Assembly: GCA_947652115.1 (NCBI GenBank)
Contig: OX393569.1
Coordinates: forward strand, 22,164,896 to 22,228,895
Length of the DNA: 64,000 nucleotides
DNA from: Blastomussa wellsi
Lineage: Eukaryota; Cnidaria; Anthozoa; Scleractinia; Plerogyridae
Direction of reading: 5' to 3'
A model generated the notes under the pieces. That model was given only the letters and a program-made list of their open reading frames with translations, was not told the DNA's origin and searched no databases. A program made the position numbers and the translations under genes. The first letter of the stretch is position 1. Each line of letters starts with the position of its first letter. Of the stretch, positions 51,395 through 61,838 are shown in pieces.

Positions 51395-51585
51395 TGAAGA
51401 TCTTGGTTATGCGAGATCTTGGTTAGGCAAGATCTTGGTTATGCAAGATCTTGGTTAGGCAACATCTTGGTTACGCAAGATCTTGGTTATGCAAGATCTT
51501 TGTTAGGCAAGATCTTGGTTATGCAAGATCTTGGTTAGGGAAGATTTTCGTTTTGCAAGATCTTGGTTAGGCAACGTCTTGGTTA

Positions 51586-52626
51586 GTGAAGATCTTCGTT
51601 AGGCAAGATGTTGGTTCGGGAAGATCTTGGTTAGGGAAGATCTTGGTTATGCAAGATCTTGGTTATGCAAGATCTTGGTTATGCAAGATCTTGGTTATGC
51701 AAGATCTTGGTTTTGCAAGATCTTGGTTATGCAAGATCTTGGTTATGCAAGATCTCGGTTTTGCAAGATCTTGGTTATGCAAGATCTTCGTTTTGCAAGA
51801 TCTTTGTTAGGGAAGATCTTGGTTATGCAAGATCTTGGTTAGGCAAGATCTTTGTTAGGGAAGATCCTGGCTAGGCAAGATCTTGGTTCGGGAAAATCTT
51901 TGTTTTGCAAGATCTTGGTTATTCAAGATCTTGGTTTTGCAAGATCTTGGTTATGGAAGATCTTGGTTATGCAAGATCTTGGTTAGCCAAGATCTTGGTT
52001 AGGCAGGATCTTGGTTCAGGAAGAAGTTGGTTAGGGAAGACCTTGGTTTTGCAAGATCTTGGTTATACAAGATCTTGGTTTTGCAAGATCTTGGTTATGC
52101 AAGATCTTGGTTAGGCAAGATCTTGGTTATGGATTATCTTTGTTATGCAAGATCTTGGTTAGGCAAGATCTTGGTTAGGGAAGATCTTGGTTATGCAAGA
52201 TTTTGGTTAGGCAAGACCTTGGTTATGCAATATCTTTGTTATGCAATATCTTGGTTAGGGAAGATCTTGGTTATGCAAGATCTTGGTTATTCAAAATCTT
52301 GGTTAGGCAACATCTTGGTTAGGGAAGATCTTGGTTAGGAAAGATCTTGGTTATGCAAAATCTTGGTTAGGCAAGACCTTGGTTATGGAATATTTTTGTT
52401 ATGCAATATCTTGGTTAGGCAAGATCTTTGTTATGCAAGATATTGGTTAGGCAAGATCTTGGTTATGCAATATATTGGTTATGCAAGATCTTGGCTATGC
52501 AATATCTTTGTTATGCAAGATCTTGTTTATGCAAGAACTTGGTTATATAAGATATTTGCTAGGGAAGATCTTGGTTATGCAACAACATGGTTTGGCAAGA
52601 TCTTGGTTATGCAAGATCTTGGTTAG
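51586..52626 (+). repeat. P module, 3'-truncated copy in R2
   Basis: It matches the other P modules up to just past the AACAACATGGTTTGG anchor (52581), then departs. The GGTTTGGG and GAACTTCG units that follow the anchor in the other three copies are missing. Confidence 0.8.
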
Positions 52627-53399
52627 GGAAGATCTTTGTTAAAGAAGATCTTGGTTAGGCAAGATCTTGGTTATGCAAGATCTTGGTTATGCAAGATCTT
52701 GGTTAAGCAAGGTCTTGCTTATGCAAGATCTTTGTTAGGAAAGAACTTGGTTATGCAAGAACTTGGTTAGGCAAGATCTTGGTTAGGGAAGATCTTTGTT
52801 AGGGAAGATCTTGGTTATGCAAAATCTTGGTTAGGCAAGACCTTGGTTATGCAATATCTTTGTTATGCAATATCTTGGTTAGGGAAGATCTTGGTTATGC
52901 AAGATCTTTGTTAGGAAAGAACATGGTTATGCAATATCTTGGTTATGCAAGATCTTGGTTATGCAAGATCTTGGTTATATAAGAAATTTGTTAGGAAAGA
53001 TCTTGGTTATGCAAGAACTTGGTTTGGCAAGGTCTTGGTTATGCAAGATCTTTAATATGGAAGATCTTGGTCATGCAAGATCTTGGTTATGCAAAATCTT
53101 GGTTAGCCAAGATCTTGGTTAGGGAAGATCTTTGTTAAAGAAGATCTTGGTTATGCAAGATCTTGGTTAGGGAAGATCTTGGTTATGCAAGATCTTGGTT
53201 CGGGAAGATCTTGGTTATGCAAGATCTTGGTTAGGCAAGACCTTGGTTATGCAATATCTTTGTTATGCAATATCTTGGTTAGGCAAGATCTTGGTTAGGG
53301 AAGATCTTGGTTAGGGAAGATCTTGGTTATGCAAGATCTTGGTTATTCAAGATCTTGGTTATGCAAGATCTTGGTTATGCAAGATCTTGGTTATGAAAG

Positions 53400-54500
53400 A
53401 TCTTGGTTAGGCAACATCTTGGTTAGGGAAGATCTTGGTTCGTAAAGATCTTGGTTATGCAAGATCTTGGTTAGTGAAGATTTTGGTTATGCAAGATCTT
53501 GGTTCGGGAAGATCTTGGTTATGCAAGATCTTGGTTATGCAAGATCTTGGTTATGAAAGATCTTGGTTAGGCAACATCATGCTTAGGCAAGATCTTGGTT
53601 ATACAAGATCTTGGTTATTCAAAATCTTGGTTAGGCAACATCTTGGTTAGGGAAGATCTTGGTTCGTAAAGATCTTGGTTATGCAAGATCTTGGTTAGTG
53701 AAGATCTTGGTTATGCAAGATCTTGGTTCGGGAAGATGTTGGTTATGCAAGATCTTGGTTAGGGAAGATCTTGGTTATGGAAGATCATGGTTATGCAAGA
53801 ACTTTGCTATGCAAGATCTTGGTTATGAAAGATCTTGGTTATGCAAAATCTTGGTGATGCAAGATCTCTGTTATGCAAGATCTTTGTTATGCAAGACCTT
53901 TGTTAGGCATGATCTTGGTTATGCAAGATCTCGGTTATGCAAGATCTTTGTTAGGGTAGATCTTGGTTATGCAAGATCTTGGTTAGCAAGATCTTCCTCA
54001 GCGAAGATCTTGGTTAAGCAAAATCGTGGTTAGGCCAGATCTTGGTTAGGGAAGATGTTGGTTATGCAAGATCTTGGTTAGGCAAGATCTTAGTTAGGCA
54101 AGATCTCGGTTATGCAAGATCTTGGTTATGCAAAATCTTGGTTATCAAAGATCTTGGCTATGCGAGATCTGGGTTATGTAAGATCTTGTTTAGGGAAGAT
54201 CTTGGTTATGCAAAATCTTGGTTATGCAAGATCTTGGTTATGCAAGATCTTGGTTATGCAAGATCTTGGTTATGCAAAATCTTCGTCATGCAAGATCTTG
54301 GTTATGCAAGATCTTGGTTAGGCAAGATCTTGGTTCGGAAAGATCTTGGTTAGGGAAGATCTTGGTTAGGGAAGATCTTGGTTATGCAAGATCTTGGTTA
54401 TGCAAGATCTTCGTTATGCAAGATCTTGGTTAGGGAAGATCTTGGTTAGGCAAGATCTTCGTTAGGGAAGATCTTTTTTAGGAAAGATCTCGGTTATGCA
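53400..54500 (+). repeat. Left-type patch inside the right domain
   Basis: About 53,805-53,960 carries GTGATGC, GATCTCTG, GGCATGATC and GATCTCGG in the order seen at 10,660-10,760 and 15,860-15,980. About 54,145-54,195 carries TATCAAAG, GGCTATGCGAGATCTGGG and TATGTAAG followed by CTTGTTTAGGG, as at 16,260-16,315 and 18,210-18,260. Neither series occurs elsewhere in the right domain. Units here are also more divergent (CTTCCTCAGCG, GATCGACG). Confidence 0.75.
53973..53987 (+). repeat. 15-bp unit with tail TAGC, private
   Basis: One G of the TAGGC tail is lost. It is the only 15-bp unit in the right domain and lies in the left-type patch. Confidence 0.88.
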
Positions 54501-54771
54501 AGGTCTTAGCTATGCAATATCTTTGTTATGCAAGATCTTGTTTATGCAAGAACTTGGTTATATAAGATATTTGCTAGGGAAGATCTTGGTTATGCAAGAT
54601 CTTGGTTAGGGAAAATCTCGGTTATGCAAGGTCTTGGTTAGGCAACATCTTGGTTAGGGAAGATCGACGTTAAGGAAGATCTTGGTTAGGCAAGATCTTG
54701 CTTATGCAAGATCTTGGTTAGGCAAGATCTTGGTTAGGGATGATCTTGGTTAGGCAAGAACTTGGTTATCC

Positions 54772-54792
54772 AAGGAAAGAACTTGGTTATGC
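54772..54792 (+). repeat. 21-bp unit, private (AAGGAAAGAACTTGG)
   Basis: This 5-bp insertion is unrelated in sequence to the one at 21879. It occurs once, in the divergent end of R2, and with the 15-bp unit at 53973 it explains the 4-bp offset between all earlier and later right-domain copies. Confidence 0.88.
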
Positions 54793-55406
54793 AAGAACTT
54801 GGTTAGGCAAGATCTTGGTTATTCAAGATCTTGGTTATGCAAAATCTTGGTTAGGCCAGATCTTGGTTAGGCAAGGTCTTGCTTATGCAAGATCTTTGTT
54901 AGGAAAGAACTTGGTTATGCAAGAACTTGGTTAGGCAAGATCTTGGTTATGCAAGATCTTCGTTATTTAAAATCTTGGTTAGGCAAGATCTTGGTTAGGG
55001 AAGATCTTTGTTAGGGAAGATCTTGGTTATGCAAGATCTTGGTTAGGCAAGACCTTGGTTATGCAATATCTTTGTTATGCAATATCTTGGTTAGGCAAGA
55101 TCTTGGTTATGCAAGATCTTGGTTAGGAAAGAACATGGTTATGCAATATCTTGGTTATGCAAGATCTTGGTTATGCAAGATCTTGGTTATGCAAGATCTT
55201 GGTTATGCAAGATCTTGGTTAGGCAAGATCTTGGTTAGGCAAGATCTTGGTTCAGGAAGATCTTGGTTCAGGAAGATCTTGGTTAGGGAAGATCTTGGTT
55301 TTGCAAGATCTTGGTTAGGCAAGATCTTCGTTAGGGAAGATCTTTTTTAGGAAAGATCTCGGTTATGCAAGATTTTGGTTAGGGAAGATCTTGGTTATCA
55401 AAGATC

Positions 55407-58400
55407 TTGGTTATGCAAGATCTTGGTTACGGAAGATCTTGGTTATGCAAAATCTTTGTTAGGCAAGATCTTGGTTTTGCAAGATCTTGGTTATGCAAGA
55501 TCTTTTTTAGGCAAGATCTTGGTTATGCAAGATCTTGGTTAGGCAAGATCTTTGTTATGCAAGATCTTAGTTATGCAAGGTCTTGGTTATGCAAGATCTC
55601 GGTTATGGAAGATCTTGGTTATGGAAGATCTTGGTTTTGCAAGATCTTGGTTAGGCAAGATCTTGGTTACGCAAGATCTTGGTTATGCAAGATCTTGGTT
55701 ATACAAGATCTTGGTTATGCAAGATCTTGGTTAGGGAAGATCTTGGTTATGCAAGATCTTGGTTATGCAAGATGTTGGTTAGGGAAGATGTTGGTTAGGG
55801 AAGATGTTGGTTAGGGAAGATCTTGGTTATGCAAGATCTTGGTTATGCAAGATCTTGGTTATGCAAGAACTTGGTTAGTTAAGATCTTGGTTATGCGCAA
55901 TCTTGGTTTTGCAAAATCTTGGTTAGGCAAGACATTGGATAGGGAAGATCTTCGTTAGGGAATCTCATGGTTATGCAAGAACTTTGCTATGCAAGATCTT
56001 GGTTATGCAAGATCTTCGTTATGCAAGATCATGGTTATGCAAGATCTTGGTTATGCAAGATCTTGGTTATGCAAGATCTTGGTTATGCAAGATCTTGGTA
56101 ATGCAAGATGTTGGTTAGGGAAGATGTTGGTTATGCAAGATCTTGGTTAGGGTAGATCTTGGTTGTGCAAGATCTTTGTTATGCAAGATCTTGGTTATGC
56201 AAGATCTCGGTTATGCAAAATCTTGGTTATGCAAAACCTTGGTTAGGCAAGATCTTGTTTAAGGAAGATCTTGGTTAGGGAAGATCATGGTTATGCAAGA
56301 TCTTGGTTATGCAAGATCTTTGTTAGGGAAGATGTTGGTTAGGAAAGATCTTGGTTATGCAAGATCTTGGTTATGCAAGATCATGCTTATGCAAGATCTT
56401 GGTTATGCAAGACCTTGGTTCGGGAAGATGTTGGTTAGGAAAGATCTTGGATATGCAAGATCTTGGTTATGCAAGATCATGCTTATCCAAAATCTTGGTT
56501 ATGCAAGATCTTGGTTAGTGAAGATCTTGGTTATGCGAGATCTTGGTTAGGCAAGATCTTGGTTATGCAAGATCTTGGTTATACAAGATCTTGGTTATGC
56601 AAGATCTTGGTTAGGGAAGATCTTGGTTATGCAAGATCTTAATTATGCAAGATGTTGGTTAGGGAAGATGTTGGTTAGGGAAGATGTTGGTTAGGGAAGA
56701 TCTTGGTTATGCAAGATCTTGGTTATGCAAGATCTTGGTTATGCAAGAACTTGGTTAGTTAAGATCTTGGTTATGCGCAATCTTGGTTTTGCAAAATCTT
56801 GGTTAGGCAAGACATTGGATAGGGAAGATCTTCGTTAGGGAATCTGATGGTTATGCAAGAACTTTGCTATGCAAGATCTTGGTTATGCAAGATCTTGGTT
56901 ATGCCAGATCTTGGTAATGCAAGATGTTGGTTAGGGAAGATGTTGGTTATGCAAGATCTTGGTTAGGGTAGATCTTGGTTGTGCAAGATCTTGGTTATGC
57001 AAGATCTTGGTTATGCAAGATCTCGGTTATGCAAGATCTTGGTTATGCAAAATCTTGGTTAGGCAAGATCTTGTTTAAGGAAGATCTTGGTCAGGGAAGA
57101 TCATGGTTATGCAAGATCTTGGTTATGCAAGATCTTTGTTAGGGAAGATGTTGGTTAGGAAAGATCTTGGTTATGCACGATCTTGGTTATGCAAGATCTT
57201 GGTTATGCAAGATCATGCTTATGCAAGATCTTGGTTATGCAAGATCTTGGTTCGGGAAGATGTTGGTTAGGAAAGATCTTGGATATGCAAGATCTTGGTT
57301 ATGCAAGATCTTGGTTATGCAAGATTTTGGTAATGCAAGATGTTGGTTAGGGAAGATGTTGGTTATGCAAGATCTTGGTTAGGGTAGATCTTGGTTGTGC
57401 AAGATCTTTGTTATGCAAGATCTTGGTTATGCAAGATCTCGGTTATGCAAAATCTTGGTTATGCAAAACCTTGGTTAGGCAAGATCTTGTTTAAGGAAGA
57501 TCTTGGTTACGGAAGATCATGGTTATGCAAGATCTTGGTTATGCAAGATCTTTGTTAGGGAAGATGTTGGTTAGGAAAGATCTTGGTTATGCAAGATCTT
57601 GGTTATGCAAGATCATGCTTATGCAAGATCTTGGTTATGCAAGACTTTGGTTCGGGAAGATGTTGGTTAGGAAAGATCTTGGATATGCAAGATCTTGGTT
57701 ATGCAAGATCTTGGTTATGCAAGATCATGCTTATCCAAAATCTTGGTTATGCAAGATCTTGGTTAGGGAAGATCTTGGTTAGTGAAGATCTTGGTTATGC
57801 GAGATCTTGGTTAGGCAAGATATTGGTTATGCAAGATCTTGGTTAGGCAAGATCTTGGTTACGCAAGATCTTGGTTATGCAAGATCTTTGTTAGGCAAGA
57901 TCTTGGTTATGCAAGATCTTGGTTAGGGAAGATCTTGGTTTTGCAAGATCTTGGTTAGGCAACGTCTTGGTTAGTGAAGATCTTGGTTAGGCAAGATCTT
58001 GGTTCGGGAAGATCTTGGTTATGCAAGATCTTGGTTATGCAAGATCTTGGTTATGCAAGATCTTGGTTATGCGAGATCTTGGTTATGCAAGATCATGCTT
58101 ATGCAAGATCTTGGTTATGCAAGATCTTGGTTCGGGAAGATGTTGGTTAGGAAAGATCTTGGATATGCAAGATCTTGGTTATGCAAGATCATGTTTATGC
58201 AAAATCTTGGTTATGCAAGATCTTGGTTAGGGAAGATCTTGGTTAGTGAAGATCTTGGTTATGCGAGATCTTGGTTAGGCAAGATCTTGGTTATGCAAGA
58301 TCTTGGTTATACAAGATCTTGGTTATGCAAGATCTTGGTTAGGGAAGATCTTGGTTATGCAAGATCTTGGTTATGCAAGATGTTGGTTAGGGAAGATGTT

Positions 58401-61400
58401 GGTTAGGGAAGATGTTGGTTAGGGAAGATCTTGGTTATGCAAGATCTTGGTTATGCAAGATCTTGGTTATGCAAGAACTTGGTTAGTTAAGATCTTGGTT
58501 ATGCGCAATCTTGGTTTTGCAAAATCTTGGTTAGGCAAGACATTGGATAGGGAAGATCTTCGTTAGGGAATCTGATGGTTATGCAAGAACTTTGCTATGC
58601 AAGATCTTGGTTATGCAAGATCTTGGTTATGCCAGATCTTGGTAATGCAAGATGTTGGTTAGGGAAGATGTTGGTTATGCAAGATCTTGGTTAGGGTAGA
58701 TCTTGGTTGTGCAAGATCTTGGTTATGCAAGATCTTGGTTATGCAAGATCTCGGTTATGCAAGATCTTGGTTATGCAAAATCTTGGTTAGGCAAGATCTT
58801 GTTTAAGGAAGATCTTGGTTAGGGAAGATCATGGTTATGCAAGATCTTGGTTATGCCAGATCTTGGTAATGCAAGATGTTGGTTAGGGAAGATGTTGGTT
58901 ATGCAAGATCTTGGTTAGGGTAGATCTTGGTTGTGCAAGATCATGCTTATGCAAGATCTTGGTTATGCAAGATCTTGGTTCGGGAAGATGTTGGTTAGGC
59001 AAGATCTTGGTTATGCAAGATCTTGGTTAGGCAAGATCTTGGTTACGCAAGATCTTGGTTATGCAAGATCTTTGTTAGGCAAGATCTTGGTTATGCAAGA
59101 TCTTGGTTAGGGAAGATTTTGGTTTTGCAAGATCTTGGTTAGGCAACGTCTTGGTTAGTGAAGATCTTCGTTAGGCAAGATCTTGGTTCGGGAAGATCTT
59201 GGTTAGGGAAGATCTTGGTTATGCAAGATCTTGGTTATGCAAGATCTTGGTTATGCAAGATCTTGGTTATGCAAGATCTTGGTTATGCAAGATCTTGGTT
59301 ATGCAAGATCTCGGTTTTGCAAGATCTTGGTTATGCAAGATCTTTGTTATGCAAGATCTTGGTTATGCAAGATCTTGGTTAGGCAAGATCTTGGTTATGC
59401 AAGATCTTCGTTTTGCAAGATCTTTGTTAGGGAAGATCTTGGTTATGCAAGATCTTGGTTAGGCAAGATCTTTGTTAGGGAAGATCCTGGCTAGGCAAGA
59501 TCTTGGTTCGGGAAAATCTTTGTTTTGGAAGATCTTGGTTATACAAGATCTTGGTTTTGCAAGATCTTGGTTATGCAAGATCTTGGTTATGCAAGATCTT
59601 GGTTAGCCAAGATCTTGATTAGGCAGGATCTTGGTTCAGGAAGAAGTTGGTTAGGGAAGATCTTGGTTTTGCAAGATCTTGGTTATACAAGATCTTGGTT
59701 TTGCAAGATCTTGGTTTTGCAAGATCTTGGTTAGGCAAGATCTTGGTTCTGGAATATCTTTGTTATGCAAGATCTTGGTTAGGCAAGATCTTGGTTAGGG
59801 AAGATCTTGGTTATGCAAGATTTTGGTTAGGCAAGACCTTGGTTATGCAATATCTTTGTTATGCAATATCTTGGTTAGGGAAGATCTTGGTTATGCAAGA
59901 TCTTGGTTATTCAAAATCTTGGTTAGGCAAAATCTTGGTTAGGGAAGATCTTGGTTAGGAAAGATCTTGGTTATGCAACATCTTGGTTAGGCAAAACCTT
60001 GGTTATGGAATATCTTTGTTATGCAATATCTTGGTTAGGCAAGATCTTGGTTATGCAAGATATTGGTTAGGCAAGATCTTGGTTATGCAATATATTGGTT
60101 GTGCAAGATCTTGGCTATGCAATATCTTTGTTATGCAAGATCTTGTTTATGCAAGAACTTGGTTATATAAGATATTTGCTAGGGAAGATCTTGGTTATGC
60201 AACAACATGGTTTGGCAAGATCTTGGTTAGGCAAGATCTTGGTTATTCAAGATCTTGGTTTGGGAAGATCTTGGTTATGCAAGAACTTCGTTATGCAAGA
60301 TCTTGGTTATGCAAGATCTTGGTTATGCAAGATCTTGTTTATGCAAGATTTTGGTTAGGCAAGATCTTGGTTAGGAGGGATCTTGGTTTTGCAAGATCTT
60401 GGTTATACAAGATCTTGGTTTTGCAAGATCTTGGTTATGCAAGATCTTCGTTAGGGAAGATCTTGGTTATGCAAAAACTTGGTTACGGAAGATCTTGGTT
60501 ATGCAAGATCTTGGTTAGGGAAGATCTTGGTTAGGCAAGATCTTCGTTAGGGAAGATCTTGGTTAGGAAAGATCTCGGTTATTCAAGATCTTGGTTAGGG
60601 AAGATCTTGGTTATCAAAGATCTTCGTTATGCAAGAACTTGGTTAGGCATGATCTTGGTTATGCAAGATCTTGGTTATGCAAGATCTTGGTTAGGCAAGA
60701 TCTTGGTTATGCAAGATCTTAGTTAGGCAAGATCTTTGTTATGAAAGATCTTGGTTATGCAAGGTCTTGGTTATGCAAGATCTCGGTTATGCAAGATCTT
60801 GGTTATGGAAGATCTTGGTTTTGCAAGATCTTGGTTAGGCAAGATCTTGGTTAGGCAAGATCTTGGTTAGGCAAGATCTTGGTTCGGGAAGATCTTGGTT
60901 AGGGAAGATCTTGGTTAGGGAAGATCTTGGTTAAGCAAAATCTTTGTTAGGCATGATCTTGGTTATGCAAGATCTTGGTTATGCAAGATCTTGGTTAGGC
61001 AAGATCTTGGTTATGCAAGATCTTAGTTAGGCAAGATCTTTGTTATGCAAGATCTTGGTTATGCAAGGTCTTGGTTATGCAAGATCTCGGTTATGCAAGA
61101 TCTTGGTTATGGAAGATCTTGGTTTTGCAAGATCTTGGTTAGGCAAGATCTTGGTTAGGCAAGATCTTGGTTAGGCAAGATCTTGGTTCGGGAAGATCTT
61201 GGTTAGGGAAGATCTTGGTTAGGGAAGATCTTGGTTATGCAAGATCTTGGTTATGCAAGATGTTGGTTAGGCAAGATCTTGGTTATGCAAGATCTTGGTT
61301 ATGCAAGATCTTGGTTAGGCAAGATCTTGGTTATGCAAGATCTTTGTTAGGGAAGATCTTGGTTATGCAAGATCTTGGTTATTGAAGATCTTGGTTATGC

Positions 61401-61838
61401 AAGACCTTGGTTAAGCAAGATCTTGCTTAAGGAAGATCTTGGTTATGCAAAATCGTGGTTAGGCAAGATCTTCGTTAGGGAAGATCTTGATTAGGGAAGA
61501 TCTTGGTTTTGCAAGATCTTGGCTATACAAGATCTAGGTTTTTCAAGATCTTGGTTATGCAAGATCTTGGTTAGGGAAGACCTTGGTTATTCAATAACTT
61601 TGTTATGCAAGATCTTGGTTATGCAAGATCTTGGTTATGCAAGATCTTGGTTATGCAAGATCTTGGTTAGGCAAGATCTTGGTTAGGCAAGATCTTGGTT
61701 CAGGAAGATCTTGGTTAGGGAAGATCTTGGTTTTGCAAGATCTTGGTTAGGCAAGATCTTCGTTAGGGAAGATCTTTTTTAGGAAAGATCTCGGTTATGC
61801 AAGATTTTGGTTAGGGAAGATCTTGGTTATCAAAGATC
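55407..61838 (+). repeat. Right HOR copy R3 (6432 bp, 402 units)
   Basis: GCGCAATC modules start at 55865, 56745 and 58473. Segment 57,519-58,400 matches R1 at an offset of 14,420 bp. The P part starts near 59,158 and matches 44,946 at 14,212 bp. It retains the TTAAGC / GATCTAGG segment that R1 has lost. Confidence 0.85.
59158..60600 (+). repeat. P module, copy in R3
   Basis: It matches 44,946-46,400 at 14,212 bp. The anchor is at 60201. It is full length, like those in R0 and R1. Confidence 0.82.

Larger units (their letters stand above)
47099..55406 (+). repeat. Right HOR copy R2 (8308 bp), longest and most altered
   Basis: GCGCAATC modules start at 47557, 49237 and 50533. The P part begins near 51,586 and follows the other copies only to about 52,626. 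After that come about 2.7 kb of more divergent units that include a left-type patch (53.4-54.5 kb) and the only two odd-length units of the right domain. Length is 519 units plus 4 bp. Confidence 0.85.

Noticed and set aside
54140..54200. Transposon or foreign insertion at the divergent stretch of R2
   Set aside because: Every base there still decomposes into satellite units. I found no terminal repeats, target duplication or non-satellite sequence.
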